64,000 nt of DNA from Acidicapsa acidisoli (GCF_025685625.1 NZ_JAGSYI010000006.1:204169-268168), one strand, 5' to 3'. Positions 35,408 to 45,994 are shown, counted from the stretch's first letter. Translations and numbers: made by a program. Notes: generated by a model from the letters alone, not told the origin.

Positions 35408-37036
35408 ATGATGCTGAATCCTTCTTTGCCTAAGATAGTGGCCCTGGTTTTGCTGAGTGGTTTTAGTTTGGCGTGCGCGCCGCAACTGCGTGCTTTGGAT
35501 AACGAAAAGAAGCCTGAGAAAGCCTCTGAGCCGGCAACCGCAGTGAGTAGCCCCTCCGATTCCATCACCGAGGGAACGGTGACGGTTGGCGGACAGGCGA
35601 TTGCGTACAAGGCAGTGGCAGGAACGCTGACCGTGGGTGCAACGAATTCGCAGGACGCGCTGCTAGGTCTCGATGGCAAGCTTTTACCAGACTCCGGCGA
35701 GAAACCGGCTGACAAGCCGGAAGATGCACCCGCCACGGCGCGTATCTTCTATGCGGCCTACTTCAAGAAAGGCGCGGACGCGGGGTCGAGGCCTGTGACC
35801 TTCCTCTATAATGGCGGCCCTGGGTCATCGACGATGTGGCTGCACATGGGCTCGTTTGGTCCACGCCGCGTGATCACGCAAGATACGGTGCATGAGGCTG
35901 CCGCGCCGTACAAGATCGTCAACAACGATTACAGCCTTCTCGACGTGAGTGACCTCGTCTTCATCGATGCGCCGGGGACGGGTTTCAGCCGCGTCTTTGG
36001 CAAGGACAAGGAGAAAGCGTTCTGGGGAGTCGATGAAGACGCGCATGCCTTTGAGCGTTTCATCCGGCGATTTCTGACCAAGTACGATCGCTGGAATTCG
36101 CCCAAGTATCTGTTCGGTGAAAGCTACGGCACGCCGCGCAGCGCGGTGTTGAGCGCAGCCTTGCAGAATGTAGACCTGAACGGGATCATTCTGCTGTCGG
36201 CGATTCTGAGTTTTGATAATAGTGTCGACGAACCAAAGGTGAATCCGGGCGTGGACCAGGCCTACGCTCTCGCGCTGCCCACGTACGCCGCGAGCGCCTG
36301 GTACCATCACAAACTGCCAACCCAGCCTGCGGCACTGGAGCCGTTCCTGGCCGAGGTGGAGACATATGCTCTGGGTGAGTACATGAGCGCGCTCCTGCAG
36401 GGTTCCGAGTTGCCCGACGCCCGCAAGCAGGCTGTCGCGGAGAAGTTGCACGAGTACACCGGATTGCCCGTAGCCTACCTGATCAAGAGCAATCTGCGCG
36501 TCTCAGGCGGGGCATTCTCGAAGACGCTGGATGACACCGAGGGAATGACCACCGGGCGGCTCGATACGCGCTATCAGGGGCCAGATTACGATCCGTTGAG
36601 TGAAGAGGCACAATACGACCCACAGAGCAATGCCATCTCTTCGGCGTACACGACTGCGATCAACCAGTACATGCGGGAAGATCTGAAATTCGGCGACAAC
36701 TGGACTTATAAACCGAGTACGTACGGGGAACCTGGTTTTCATTGGCAGATGCGCTATGCCGAAGGCGGCCAGAACGTGATGCCGGATCTGGCTAAAAAAC
36801 TGAAGGCGAATCCCAAAACAAAGGTTCTGCTGGCGGGCGGATATTACGATCTGGCAACGCCTTTTTTTGAAGGAATGTATGAGATGCATCACTTGCCGAT
36901 CCCTCAAAACCTGCAGGCAAATATCAGTTACAAGTACTATCAGGCCGGACACATGATCTATGTGAACGAAGGAATTCTGAAGCAATTCCACGAAGATGTG
37001 GCAGCCTTTATCAAAGCGACGGAAGCGGCAAAGTAG
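35408..37036 (+). CDS. Exported serine carboxypeptidase, peptidase family S10
   Basis: 542 residues from an ATG after GGGAGCGTGGGA; an upstream in-frame stretch overlaps the receptor gene. Signal peptide with lipobox-like FSLAC at about residue 18. Family motifs: NGGPGSSTMWLH (oxyanion), FGESYGTPRSA (Ser ~239), and Asp/His near LAGGYYDLATPF and YQAGHMIYVNE at the end. A proline-rich acidic spacer follows the signal. It cleaves C-terminal residues of peptides in the cell envelope. Such S10 enzymes are frequent in acidobacteria. Ser, Asp and His are all present. Confidence 0.88.
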   Translation: MMLNPSLPKIVALVLLSGFSLACAPQLRALDNEKKPEKASEPATAVSSPSDSITEGTVTVGGQAIAYKAVAGTLTVGATNSQDALLGLDGKLLPDSGEKPADKPEDAPATARIFYAAYFKKGADAGSRPVTFLYNGGPGSSTMWLHMGSFGPRRVITQDTVHEAAAPYKIVNNDYSLLDVSDLVFIDAPGTGFSRVFGKDKEKAFWGVDEDAHAFERFIRRFLTKYDRWNSPKYLFGESYGTPRSAVLSAALQNVDLNGIILLSAILSFDNSVDEPKVNPGVDQAYALALPTYAASAWYHHKLPTQPAALEPFLAEVETYALGEYMSALLQGSELPDARKQAVAEKLHEYTGLPVAYLIKSNLRVSGGAFSKTLDDTEGMTTGRLDTRYQGPDYDPLSEEAQYDPQSNAISSAYTTAINQYMREDLKFGDNWTYKPSTYGEPGFHWQMRYAEGGQNVMPDLAKKLKANPKTKVLLAGGYYDLATPFFEGMYEMHHLPIPQNLQANISYKYYQAGHMIYVNEGILKQFHEDVAAFIKATEAAK

Positions 37037-37055
37037 GCGCAGGATTGAGCACGCG

Positions 37056-37079
37056 TGGGACGGGCTGCGGCTCGTCCCA
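37056..37079. terminator. Hairpin between converging S10 and propeller genes
   Basis: Arms TGGGACG (37056-37062) and CGTCCCA (37073-37079) are complementary across a 10-nt loop. There is no T run, so it is a weak terminator at best. Confidence 0.45.
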
Positions 37080-37099
37080 TGCTGCGAAGTGTCAAATTC

Positions 37100-38191
37100 T
37101 TATTTGCCGATGACTAATATCTGGAAGGAGTTCGGAATCATCGGCGCGCGAGGGCCTCGCATAAAGGCCGGAGCCCCCTGCGGCGGACCACCGGCTCCGG
37201 CCACCGTGGGAGTCGCTGTGGAAGGCGGCGTGGCGGGGACAGGGCCGTATTCGGCAGTGATCGTCAGGATCTGGCTTGTTTTTGTATCGAGCGTCAGCAC
37301 TTTCGCTCGGGCGGGAGTGGCAACTGTTTGCTCGACGGAGAAGCTCGTCGGAGAGTCCTCTTTAACGACCGTGAGCGTTCCGTCGCCCTGAGAACTGAAG
37401 GCCTCCATGGTAGCGGGGTTAAAGGTCGCTCCATCGGACCCGGCGCCAATCGGCAGGTCGGTGATAATATGACCATCCGTAGCCGACAGGATGATCATGT
37501 TCTTGTTTTCGCGGCAGGCTGCAAAGAGGATGTTATTCTTCGCGTCGAGCGCAAGGCCGGCGCACCCGCCGCCTTTGCTTGAAACGTCGTACTTGCCGAC
37601 CATCTTCATCGTATTGGCATCAATGACTGCGATGGCGGACTTGTCTTCGATGTCGACGTAGATCCTGCCGTGGCCGTCCGTTGCGGCCTGCTCAGGTGCG
37701 CCGCCAATGTCGATGGTGCCTAGAATTGCCCCGTCTTTGTCGTCAAGAACAGTAATATTCGGTTCCGCATGGCTGAGGACATAGAAGCGGTGATTGTACG
37801 CGTCGTTGAGGTAGCCGTCCGGATTGCCCTGCACGTCGATCTTCTTCAGAATTGCAAAGGTCTTCGAATCGAACATTGTCACTGGCTTTGAGGTTGCAAA
37901 TCCGTGGCCCGTCGCGGTATCGACCGCTCCACCATGCGCACTCACGCCCGGGATGTCTCCAACCTGAGCCAGCGTGTCCAGATTGAAGACGCCGATGTGA
38001 CCGGACGGTCCAGACCGGGCAACGTACAGATTGCGCCCGTCTGGATCGGCAGTCACGTAGTCGAAACCGCCGCCACCGCCGACCAGTTGGATCTTGAGCA
38101 CCTTATATGCGCCATTGTCTTGGGCCTGTGCCAGGGCCGCAAACGGAAGGAGAGCGGTGAGTATCGCGACGACGAGCGGCTTGCAAGGCAT
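37100..38191 (-). CDS. Exported YVTN/YncE-type beta-propeller protein
   Basis: 363 residues from an ATG with GGAG eight nt upstream; an earlier ATG at 38209 has a poorer site. A signal peptide (ILTALLPFAALAQAQ) precedes repeats of the form GGGFDYVTADPDGRNLYVARSG and ILGTIDIGGAPEQAATDGHGRIYVDIED, typical of seven-bladed YncE-like propellers. A Gly/Pro-rich stretch near the C-terminus (AGAGGPPQGAP) is unusual. No catalytic residues are seen. Role probably protein or ligand binding in the periplasm. Confidence 0.8.
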   Translation of the reverse strand: MPCKPLVVAILTALLPFAALAQAQDNGAYKVLKIQLVGGGGGFDYVTADPDGRNLYVARSGPSGHIGVFNLDTLAQVGDIPGVSAHGGAVDTATGHGFATSKPVTMFDSKTFAILKKIDVQGNPDGYLNDAYNHRFYVLSHAEPNITVLDDKDGAILGTIDIGGAPEQAATDGHGRIYVDIEDKSAIAVIDANTMKMVGKYDVSSKGGGCAGLALDAKNNILFAACRENKNMIILSATDGHIITDLPIGAGSDGATFNPATMEAFSSQGDGTLTVVKEDSPTSFSVEQTVATPARAKVLTLDTKTSQILTITAEYGPVPATPPSTATPTVAGAGGPPQGAPAFMRGPRAPMIPNSFQILVIGK

Positions 38192-38284
38192 GACAATTGC
38201 TCCAATCATGGTATCCCGATGGGCTGGGAATATTTGAATCGAGGATGGTCTTACGATCCCAGTGCAAATCGAGCATACACGCTC

Positions 38285-39286
38285 TTACGTCTTAGCCGAA
38301 TACGATGCGGTTCCAGCCTGGACTACGTTCATCAGTGGCTCACCCTGGAGTAGCCGTCGAATCTGGCCGGCAGCGATCTGGATGGCGCGAGGGCTGAACT
38401 GCGGTGTTGAACCGGCGACGTGCGGTGTAATGAACAGGTTGGGGGCTCTCCACAGCGGGTGGTCGGGAGGCAGCGGTTCAGGATCGGTGACGTCGAGCGC
38501 GGCGCGGATACGGCGCATGTTGAGGGCCTCGATCAGCGCGTCGGTCTGGACGATCGGGCCGCGGGCGGCATTTACCAGTAAAGCACCCTGGGGCATGAGT
38601 TCCAGTTGCCTCGCTCCGATCAGGCCATGCGACTCAGGGGTGTGGGGCAGGATCAGGACCACGATCTCAGCATTTGGCAAGAGCTGGTCGAGTTGTTGAA
38701 TCGCTTCGACCCTATGGCCCTCCGAAGTGGTACGCGCACTGCGGGCCGCGCGGGTGATCTGCACGCCAAAGGGCGTCAGGTATTTTTCGATGGTTTTGCC
38801 GATGTCGCCATATCCGACAATCAAGACCCGTTTCCCACTCAACTCTTCCTGCAGGATCGCAGGATACTGCGGACGCTGGTCGCCGTGAATCTCCGCGTAG
38901 TCCTTGCTGGCTTTGGAGCGCCCGCGCCAGTCCGAAGTGCGCTGGAGGTCGCGATAGAGCGGGAAGTACTTGAGCATCGCGAGGATGGCCGCCAGGGTCC
39001 ATTCTGCCGTGGAAATACTATGCGCTCCCTGAGCGTTGCAGACCGTGACCGAGGGACCAACCAGTTGCGTGAGCCACTCGGTGCCGGCCATCATGGATTG
39101 AGCGATGGATACGCCACGTAAGTGCGGCCAAACCTTTTGTCCCGGCACTGGCGCCGGCGGGGGAATCCAGAAATCAATGGTTATCTCTCCCTCTGGATTC
39201 GAGGGGATGGGAATCAGTTCAATCCCGGTGGGAAATTCCTTAATCAGTTCGACGGGAAGCGAAGCGGGATAGCCTACTCTGAGCAT
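38285..39286 (-). CDS. D-isomer-specific 2-hydroxyacid dehydrogenase
   Basis: 333 residues. The NAD-binding Rossmann motif is VLIVGYGDIGKTIEKYL (about residues 155-171); the catalytic Arg lies in VNAARGPIVQTDAL, the Glu in DVTDPEPLPPDHPLW and the His in FITPHVAGST. These are the hallmarks of NAD-dependent 2-hydroxyacid (e.g. glyoxylate/hydroxypyruvate or phosphoglycerate-type) dehydrogenases. Substrate cannot be chosen from motifs. It stands alone, upstream of and on the same strand as the propeller gene, with a 93-nt gap. Confidence 0.88.
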   Translation of the reverse strand: MLRVGYPASLPVELIKEFPTGIELIPIPSNPEGEITIDFWIPPPAPVPGQKVWPHLRGVSIAQSMMAGTEWLTQLVGPSVTVCNAQGAHSISTAEWTLAAILAMLKYFPLYRDLQRTSDWRGRSKASKDYAEIHGDQRPQYPAILQEELSGKRVLIVGYGDIGKTIEKYLTPFGVQITRAARSARTTSEGHRVEAIQQLDQLLPNAEIVVLILPHTPESHGLIGARQLELMPQGALLVNAARGPIVQTDALIEALNMRRIRAALDVTDPEPLPPDHPLWRAPNLFITPHVAGSTPQFSPRAIQIAAGQIRRLLQGEPLMNVVQAGTASYSAKT

Positions 39287-39430
39287 ATTTGAAGTCGAAA
39301 GTCCTCTGGATTATGCTACTAGGATTTGGTTCCAACAGGATCGCCCTCCGAGTCGCCGGACGCGTTGAAACCCGTTCACCCACGCTGCAACGCAAGCTTC
39401 CTTGATCTGCACAGACGCGAACAGAAAGAT

Positions 39431-39453
39431 AGAGCCGCCTGAAAGACGGCTCT
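39431..39453. terminator. Weak terminator of the exported protein gene
   Basis: AGAGCCG (39431-39437) and CGGCTCT (39447-39453) form a 7-bp stem, with ATCTTTCT following on the minus strand. It is 30 nt after the minus-strand stop at 39484. Confidence 0.5.
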
Positions 39454-39483
39454 GAGGTGGAACGGAGGAGGAACCAATCTCCG

Positions 39484-40326
39484 TCAATATTTGTCGTGAA
39501 ATATCTTGTCGTTGATATTCGGCCAGAACTCTTTTACCAGGTTAGATAAGCCGTCTATGCCAACCTGAAGAACCCAACGCTGGCCGGTCTTCGTCCAGGT
39601 GCGCTCTTGGCCGGGATAGTAGAGGTTGGCGACTCCGGCTGCGGCGCCATTGCCGACGATCTCGGAGAAGTTGGGAGTAGGGTTGCCCTGATTGTTACGG
39701 GTAATGAACAGCCGGGAGACCGAATAGGCGCTCCGATGCAGGAATCCACCGTGGCCGAGGGTGTAATAGCGCGGATCTTCGCGGGTGAGGACAGGAACCG
39801 CATATTCGGTCATGAGGTTTCCATCCACGTTGTCGGCGAAGCTGTGCCAGTAATAACGAGCATAGCCGGGAGCTCCGCCATGGAACTCGGGTTCGGAGTT
39901 CTTGTCTTCGGCGAGCCCCGCGAGGATTGCCACTTCCACAAAGGCGGAGTAGTCGAAGCTGTCTTCGAAGAATAACTTTAGTTTTTCCCGGGAGGTCGTC
40001 GGGGGCAATTTGACGTCCGCTGAAACGGAGCGGAAATTTGGGACAATAAACAGAATGCGCTTGGTCTGCTGCGGACCAACGGGCGCAGCCGGGGTGGTGG
40101 AGGCGGTGGTAGACGCCGAGGATGACTGGGCTTGAGGAGCGTCCGGCAGAGCATCGTCGCCGGTGGGTGGTAGATTTCCGACCACGCTGGCCTTCCCGTC
40201 AGAACTCGCGCCGATTGTGGCGATTGAAGGTTGCGAGACGTCTGAAAGCGTAGCCGCAATGCCTGGTGAGACTGCCAACAAACCCAGCAGGCAGATGGGC
40301 AGGACTGAGCCGAGACGGACTTGCAT
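39484..40326 (-). CDS. Exported protein of unknown function, acidobacterial
   Basis: 280 residues from an ATG at 40326; the frame extends to 40377 with weaker start signals. A signal peptide (VLPICLLGLLAVSPGIAA) is followed by a Ser/Ala/Pro-rich low-complexity linker (residues ~60-95). The C-terminal 180 residues contain ARYYWHSFADNVDGNLMTEYAVPVLTREDPRYY, a segment seen in conserved acidobacterial outer-membrane hypotheticals. No function is known. Divergent from the FUSC gene at 40522. Confidence 0.7.
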   Translation of the reverse strand: MQVRLGSVLPICLLGLLAVSPGIAATLSDVSQPSIATIGASSDGKASVVGNLPPTGDDALPDAPQAQSSSASTTASTTPAAPVGPQQTKRILFIVPNFRSVSADVKLPPTTSREKLKLFFEDSFDYSAFVEVAILAGLAEDKNSEPEFHGGAPGYARYYWHSFADNVDGNLMTEYAVPVLTREDPRYYTLGHGGFLHRSAYSVSRLFITRNNQGNPTPNFSEIVGNGAAAGVANLYYPGQERTWTKTGQRWVLQVGIDGLSNLVKEFWPNINDKIFHDKY

Positions 40327-40521
40327 TGGAATAATGGCACCCCTTGCGAAAGAAAACGAAGTACATCTTGGACTCACGACGGCGCAAAAAGTGGCAACAA
40401 ATTGAGCAAGATGAACGAATCGTAAGATTAGGAATGAGTTCCCCGGTTGGGGATGTGTTCAGAATTTTGGCTTTACCACCGATTTTGCTCTAATCGGGCT
40501 GAGACGTAATCTGGAAACAGT

Positions 40522-41643
40522 ATGCAGCTATCTTCTCGGAGAAACTGGTCACAAGAGACGTTGGCCCTGAAGCTTCCTGTGGTCAGCCCCAAGGAAACCG
40601 GATTCCTGACTTTCGAAAAGCGAGCGATGATGCTGTTGGCGGCAAAGACGGCTCTGGCCGCCGGACTCTGCTACTGGCTGGCGAAGCTGGCGGGGCTGCA
40701 GGACGGTTACTGGGGTTCGATCAGCGCTATTATTGTGCTTCAGTCCAATGTGGGTTCTACGGTGACCGCCTCGCGCGACCGGCTGATAGGAACGCTGATT
40801 GGGGCGGCATATGGCGCGGCGTTTTCATTTCTGGGCGTGGGAATCTGGCCTTATCTTGCCGCGGTAATCGTCTCGATGATGACATGCAGCCTGCTGGGTC
40901 TAAAGAACAGCTCGCGGCTCGCGGGAGTGACGGTCACGATCTTGATGCTCGTGCATCGGAGCGGCTCCAACTGGACGATGCCGGCGCACCGCGTCCTGGA
41001 GGTTCTCCTGGGAATCGTCGTCGCGCTGGGAATCTCTACGCTGGTACTGCCAAGCCGAGCCCGCATGCGCCTGCGCGACGGATTGACGCAGGAGTATCTG
41101 CTGATGGGAGCATTATTTGCGGCGATACTGGAAGGCTTTCGCGGTAAGCCGGCCGAGAACCTGACTCAACTCTGGAAGGACGTGGATGAGACGGTCGCGG
41201 CCAATGGCCAACTGCTGGATGAGGCCCGTAATGAGCCTTCCGGAGGTCCAGCGTCGCTCGAAGGACTGTCCATGCTGCACCAATTCGGGCTGGAGCTGGG
41301 AGATTTGCTGAATGCGCTCGGATTAGCCGTCAAGGATAGCAGTGACGATCAATACGCGGCTCGCCTGGAGCCGGAGTTGGGACGGCTGGCGGCCGATATT
41401 CATCGCGGATTCCAGTATGTGGCCGGATGCATTCACCGCTGGCGATTTGATGAGGCTCCGACGGGGTTGATGCTGGAAGACGACATCACGGCTATGAAGG
41501 CGAAGATGGCCGAGATTCAGCCTGCTAGCCTTGATTTTCCCCAGTCTGAGATTCTGCGGGTGTACGCCGTGCAGTTGCATTTGAAGCAGTTGGCTCGACT
41601 GCTGCGAAGCTCACGCATTGAAACCAATCGGGCCGTGGGGTGA
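40522..41643 (+). CDS. FUSC-family membrane protein (short form)
   Basis: 373 residues with a GGA site. Five or six N-terminal membrane helices (about 40-190) include LQDGYWGSISAIIVLQSNVGSTVTASRDR, the typical FUSC motif. The C-terminal ~170 residues are soluble and helical. It lacks the second membrane block found in the longer FUSC at 3484, so it may work as a dimer. There is no adaptor or outer-membrane factor nearby. Its substrate is unknown; aromatic-acid export is inferred from the family. Confidence 0.8.
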   Translation: MQLSSRRNWSQETLALKLPVVSPKETGFLTFEKRAMMLLAAKTALAAGLCYWLAKLAGLQDGYWGSISAIIVLQSNVGSTVTASRDRLIGTLIGAAYGAAFSFLGVGIWPYLAAVIVSMMTCSLLGLKNSSRLAGVTVTILMLVHRSGSNWTMPAHRVLEVLLGIVVALGISTLVLPSRARMRLRDGLTQEYLLMGALFAAILEGFRGKPAENLTQLWKDVDETVAANGQLLDEARNEPSGGPASLEGLSMLHQFGLELGDLLNALGLAVKDSSDDQYAARLEPELGRLAADIHRGFQYVAGCIHRWRFDEAPTGLMLEDDITAMKAKMAEIQPASLDFPQSEILRVYAVQLHLKQLARLLRSSRIETNRAVG

Positions 41644-41674
41644 GAGGCAACCGTCAGCTACCAGATGCTAGCTT

Positions 41675-42847
41675 CTAGCGGAAGAATTCTTTCAGCGCCT
41701 CTACGCACGCCTCGATCTCTGGAATGGAAATGGCATAGCCAAAACGCAGATGCCCCTCCCCTTGCGCGCCGAAGACGGAGCCGGGAATCGTCGCAATATG
41801 TGCCTTCTCGAGAAGAATCTCTGCGGCAGTTCGGCTGTTCCGGTGAATTTTTTCGGTATTTGGAAAGGCATAGAAAGCGCCTGCCGGAGGGTCGCACGCG
41901 AGGCCGACCGAGTTGAGGCCGTCGACGAGCAGGTCGCGGCGCTTGCGATACTCTTCCAGGCGGAAATCGATCTCAGACGTGGGAGTCTTGAGCGCCTGAA
42001 GCATGGCGTATTGGACTGGGGTGGTGACGCCGTTGGTGGAGTAGAGAACAATCTTCCGGAGTGCAGTCATGAATGGCTCTGGAGCGCATGCGTAGCCGCC
42101 ACGCCAGCCGGTCATCGCGTAGGTCTTGGAGAAGGTGAAGCAGGTGATGGTTCGCTCGGCCATGCCGGGGAGCGAAGCGATGGAGAAATGAGAGCCGTCG
42201 TAGACCAGGTCTTCATATGCCTCGTCGGCGACGACAATCAGGTCACGTTTGATCGCAAATGCAGCAACTTCCTCCGCCTCGGCGCGGGTGAAGACGACGC
42301 CGCTGGGGTTTTGCGGGGTGTTGTAGTAGATGCAGCGGGTGTTCTCCGTGGAGAACTGAGCGAGAGTGCTGCTGATGCCGTTGCGTCGAGCGGTACTGGT
42401 GGGAACGAGCAGCGGACGTGCCTGGGCTCCCCGGACCAGATCAGCGATCGGAGTCCAATACGGGGAAAACACCAGGGCATCGTCGCCGGGATCGAGGACG
42501 CTCTGGAAAGCTCCATACAATGCCTGCGAGCCGCCGACAGTGGCGATGACCTGATCGGGCGTGGATGGGATGTTGTTCTTCGTCGTGAGCTTGGCGGCCA
42601 GGGCTTCACGCAGGGGTGCGATTCCCGAGGACGCCGCGTAGTGAGTCTGGTTGTCCACAAGAGCCTGAATCGCTGCGTATTTGATCGGTTCGGGAGTCTC
42701 GAAGTAAGGCTCGCCGCCGTGTAACATGTGTACTCTTTGGCCAGCTGCGCGGAGGGCCATGATCTTATTTCGAATCTGCACGATGTCAGAGAAACCAACC
42801 TCGTCGAGGCGCTTGGCAATGCGCAGCCCACTTGCCTTGGTGGCCAT
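41675..42847 (-). CDS. PLP-dependent class I aminotransferase
   Basis: 390 residues; the ATG at 42847 has GGGGGA upstream, whereas the longer reading from 42952 is unsupported. Fold-type I signatures: PLP-Lys in TFSKTYAMTGWRGGYAC, the Asn/Asp region YYNTPQNPSGVVF, DEAYEDLVYDG, and a C-terminal Arg in LRFGYA. The sequence is of the AspB/aromatic aminotransferase kind. It converges with the FUSC gene. The amino donor is probably Glu or Asp; the exact reaction is not readable. Confidence 0.88.
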   Translation of the reverse strand: MATKASGLRIAKRLDEVGFSDIVQIRNKIMALRAAGQRVHMLHGGEPYFETPEPIKYAAIQALVDNQTHYAASSGIAPLREALAAKLTTKNNIPSTPDQVIATVGGSQALYGAFQSVLDPGDDALVFSPYWTPIADLVRGAQARPLLVPTSTARRNGISSTLAQFSTENTRCIYYNTPQNPSGVVFTRAEAEEVAAFAIKRDLIVVADEAYEDLVYDGSHFSIASLPGMAERTITCFTFSKTYAMTGWRGGYACAPEPFMTALRKIVLYSTNGVTTPVQYAMLQALKTPTSEIDFRLEEYRKRRDLLVDGLNSVGLACDPPAGAFYAFPNTEKIHRNSRTAAEILLEKAHIATIPGSVFGAQGEGHLRFGYAISIPEIEACVEALKEFFR

Positions 42848-43135
42848 GATCTGAATTCCCCCGGATGAGATATACCTTCCAGCATAGCGGATTGTGGGAA
42901 CGAGAATCGGAAAAACACAAATCGGGACTGGTACCTGGAAGATATGCATCATCGGAACAATGCGATGCTATTCGTCTCGCAAGCGCTGATGGTTTCCTCT
43001 TGTGTGTCGATAAGCGAGATGCAACGCTTGGCTTGGGCCAGGGGGAATTCCAGCGATAGCTGCTTCGAGGGCGGAAACTTTGACCCGAGAAAGAGGAAGC
43101 AAGTCAGCGCAAAGAGTTATTTCAAAGGAGCTAAC

Positions 43136-44494
43136 ATGCTGAATACTATCTTCCGGCGCGAAAACGGCGCTGCCGTCAACGGAAGCGTCGTAACACAATC
43201 CAGCGAAGAGAGTGGCCTCATCAAGGCTATGAACAGGTCGCTCGCGATGATTCAGTTCGACCTGAACGGCATCGTAGCCGATGCGAACGAAAACTTCCTG
43301 GGAACGATGGGATACTCGCTGGACGAAATTCAGGGAAGGCACCACAGGATTTTCGTCGAACCGTTCTACGCGCAAAGCGCAAAATACGAAGAGTTCTGGG
43401 CAAAGCTTCGGCGCGGCGAATTTGATTCGGCCGTATACAAGCGGATCGGCAAGGGGGGCAAAGATGTCTGGATTCAGGCCAGTTACAACCCCGTGTTTGG
43501 TGTAGACGGGAAGGTGTCCGGCGTGGTGAAATTCGCCACCGATGTCACACAGCAGACTATGCGGAACGCGGATTTTGAGGGGCAGCTCTCGGCCCTCCAT
43601 AGGGTACAGGGAGTCATCGAATTTGACTTGGACGGGACAATTCAGACGGCAAATCAGTTGTTCCTGGATCTGACCGGGTACGCGCTCCCGGAAGTACAGG
43701 GCAAACACCACAGTATGTTTGTGGAGACAAATGAAGCAAACAGCGAGGGGTATCGGGAGTTCTGGCGCAATCTGCGCGCTGGCAGAGCCGACTCGCGAGC
43801 ATTTAAGCGCATCGGCAAGGGCGGTAAGAAAATCTGGCTGCAGGCCAGCTACATTCCGATTCTCGATCCGGACGGCAAGCCGATAAAGGTCGTAAAGTTT
43901 GCCACGGATCTTACGGAAATCATGAACCAGGTTGAGTCCACGCAACTGACTGCGGAAAGCGTGGCCACGGCTACCGAAGAAATGTCCTGCTCGATTGCGG
44001 AAATCGGCCGCAACATGGAAATGTCCCGTGCGGCTGCAGACAATATTCTGGCGACATCAACGACATCAGGGACCGAAGCTGCGAGTCTCATGACGTCGAT
44101 GACTTCCATGGAAAAGGTCGTAAGTCTCATTCGGGACATTGCCGAGCGGGTCAATATACTGGCGCTCAATGCGACCATTGAAGCAGCGCGTGCTGGCGAC
44201 GCCGGAAGGGGATTTGCTGTTGTGGCGACGGAAGTCAAGAATTTGTCCAACCAGACTGCAAAGGCCACAGATCAGATTGCGCGAGAGATCGGATCGGTCC
44301 AGCTGATCTCAGGCAAAGTGGCATCGAGCATCCAGCAGACTGTTGCAGGAGTGGGTCAGGTCAATCAATATGTAACCAGCGTGGCGACTGCCATCGAACA
44401 ACAGTCCGCGGTGACCAAGGATATTTCCGAACACTCCACGCGAATGGTGAAATCGGTTGTTCACATGATTGAGCGAATGCAAAGGAAGGGTTAA
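43136..44494 (+). CDS. Soluble PAS-PAS methyl-accepting chemotaxis protein
   Basis: 452 residues, start fixed by the strong AAAGGAG site before 43136; the longer frame has no SD site. Two PAS domains in tandem (about 30-145 and 150-270), each with the FDLxGxxxxAN ... YxLxEIQGxHH pattern and a [18 protein letters not shown] block, typical of haem or flavin-like PAS folds. A signalling domain follows with the hairpin tip [27 protein letters not shown]. No membrane segment is present, so it is cytoplasmic, Aer2-like. No che gene is nearby. Confidence 0.9.
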   Translation: MLNTIFRRENGAAVNGSVVTQSSEESGLIKAMNRSLAMIQFDLNGIVADANENFLGTMGYSLDEIQGRHHRIFVEPFYAQSAKYEEFWAKLRRGEFDSAVYKRIGKGGKDVWIQASYNPVFGVDGKVSGVVKFATDVTQQTMRNADFEGQLSALHRVQGVIEFDLDGTIQTANQLFLDLTGYALPEVQGKHHSMFVETNEANSEGYREFWRNLRAGRADSRAFKRIGKGGKKIWLQASYIPILDPDGKPIKVVKFATDLTEIMNQVESTQLTAESVATATEEMSCSIAEIGRNMEMSRAAADNILATSTTSGTEAASLMTSMTSMEKVVSLIRDIAERVNILALNATIEAARAGDAGRGFAVVATEVKNLSNQTAKATDQIAREIGSVQLISGKVASSIQQTVAGVGQVNQYVTSVATAIEQQSAVTKDISEHSTRMVKSVVHMIERMQRKG

Positions 44495-44534
44495 CGGCAG
44501 TTCACCTGCCGCAAAGCCCTTCCATTCGGATTCT

Positions 44535-45221
44535 TTAGACCGCCAGCAGGTTCGTGTAGACAGCCATTCCGGCTACGGCATCGACCTGCATCGCGGCAAG
44601 CGCATCAATCTCCTCCTGCGCGCGAATGCCACCGGCCACGATGAGTTGGCGTTGGGTCAGGGCGCGCAGGCGTGCGGCAATTTCGACAGGAAAGCCCTGC
44701 ATGAGACCTTCACCATCGATGTGCGTGTACAGAAAAGCCGCAGCATATGGTTCGAGAGCGGGGATGGCATCTTCGGGAGTAAGCGCAACCTGAGCCTTCC
44801 AGCCTTTGATGGCAATCTTGCCGCCTCGCGAGTCGATTCCAGCAACGATGCACTCCGGACCGACCGCTGCCGCAAGTTCGCTGGCGAACGCGGTGTTTAC
44901 GCTGCCAGTTCCATGCTCTTCTTTGAAAAGCGATGAACCAACAATAACCCGCTGCGCTCCGGCTGCGAGCACCGCCTGAGCGCGCTCGACCGTGCTGATA
45001 CCACCGCCAACCTGGCATGGGAGACGCTTTGCAATCTGTGCAACGAGAGCTGCGTTGTCGCCCTGGCGCATGGCCGCGTCGAGGTCGATGAGCTGAACGA
45101 GCGGGTACTTGGAAAAGCGTTCGATCCAGTACTCAAAGTCGTCGAATGCCAGGCGCAACTTTTCGCCCTGGACAAGCTGCACAATGCGGCCGCCGAGCAG
45201 ATCGATAGATGGAATCAGCAT
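44535..45221 (-). CDS. hisA: Phosphoribosylformimino-5-aminoimidazole carboxamide ribotide isomerase
   Basis: 228 residues. The (beta/alpha)8 barrel carries catalytic Asp in IPSIDLLGG and Asp in LYTHIDGEG, with phosphate-binding glycines in VGGGIST and VAGGIRA. It converts ProFAR to PRFAR in histidine synthesis. It is the last gene of the his operon and overlaps hisF by 7 nt. No hisE is visible next to it. Function is family knowledge; the active-site pair is seen. Confidence 0.95.
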   Translation of the reverse strand: MLIPSIDLLGGRIVQLVQGEKLRLAFDDFEYWIERFSKYPLVQLIDLDAAMRQGDNAALVAQIAKRLPCQVGGGISTVERAQAVLAAGAQRVIVGSSLFKEEHGTGSVNTAFASELAAAVGPECIVAGIDSRGGKIAIKGWKAQVALTPEDAIPALEPYAAAFLYTHIDGEGLMQGFPVEIAARLRALTQRQLIVAGGIRAQEEIDALAAMQVDAVAGMAVYTNLLAV

Positions 45222-45994
45222 GGAAGCCTCACAGGAATGCCAAGTTGAGCCAGCTTTTGCTTAAGCGAGCGAGCACTGGAAACGCCGAAGTGAAAGATGC
45301 TCGCAGCAAGCGCCGCATCGGCCTTGCCCGCGCCAAAAACGTCGGCAAAGTGACCGACAGTTCCAGCACCTCCTGAAGCGATGACGGGAATTCGAACAGC
45401 CGAACTGACCGCGGCGGTGAGCTCGCAATCAAAACCTGCGCGAGTGCCGTCGGAGTCCATCGAGGTGAGGAGGATTTCGCCCGCGCCTCGCGACTCGGCT
45501 TCGCGAGCCCACTCGACGGCAGTACGGGCGGCATCTTTGCGACCCCCATGGGTGAACACACGAGCGTTGCGGACCGGATCGGAAGCGTTAACGTCACGAC
45601 GAGCATCAATGGCTACGATGACCGCCTGCGCTCCGAAACTGGCGCCGATCTGCCCGATGAGATCAGGATCCGCAAGCGCGGCGGAGTTGATACTGACCTT
45701 GTCCGCCCCAGCTTCGAAGACCGCTTCCGCATCAGCCGCCGTGCGGATTCCGCCGCCGACCGTAAACGGGACAAAAAGAGACTGCGCTGTGCGGCGAACG
45801 GTATCAAGCAACGTGGCGCGCCCCTCATGCGTGGCGGTGATATCAAGCAGCACGATTTCGTCCGCACCTTCCTGCGCATGGCGATGAGCGAGCGCGGCTG
45901 GATCGCCCGCGTCAACGAGGTCTACGAACTGAACACCTTTGACCACGCGGCCATCGCGGACGTCAAGGCAGGCAATGATGCGGCGCGTCAGCAT
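45215..45994 (-). CDS. hisF: Imidazole glycerol phosphate synthase cyclase subunit
   Basis: 259 residues from the ATG at 45994; a longer frame to 46156 overlaps hisH and is not used. Catalytic Asp in ACLDVRDG and Asp in [10 protein letters not shown]. Glycine-rich loops in FTVGGGIRT and ASGGAGTV bind the two phosphates. With HisH it converts PRFAR plus ammonia to IGP and AICAR. It overlaps hisH by 7 nt, as expected for equal expression of the two subunits. Confidence 0.96.
   Translation of the reverse strand: MLTRRIIACLDVRDGRVVKGVQFVDLVDAGDPAALAHRHAQEGADEIVLLDITATHEGRATLLDTVRRTAQSLFVPFTVGGGIRTAADAEAVFEAGADKVSINSAALADPDLIGQIGASFGAQAVIVAIDARRDVNASDPVRNARVFTHGGRKDAARTAVEWAREAESRGAGEILLTSMDSDGTRAGFDCELTAAVSSAVRIPVIASGGAGTVGHFADVFGAGKADAALAASIFHFGVSSARSLKQKLAQLGIPVRLPC

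Noticed and set aside
37056..37079. Treating the S10/propeller hairpin as a mobile REP copy
   Set aside because: Only the GTCCCA arm resembles the hisG-hisD element; the rest differs, so it is listed as a terminator-like hairpin.
41750..42724. 324-codon plus-strand frame
   Set aside because: Antisense to the aminotransferase gene, which is clearly real by motifs.
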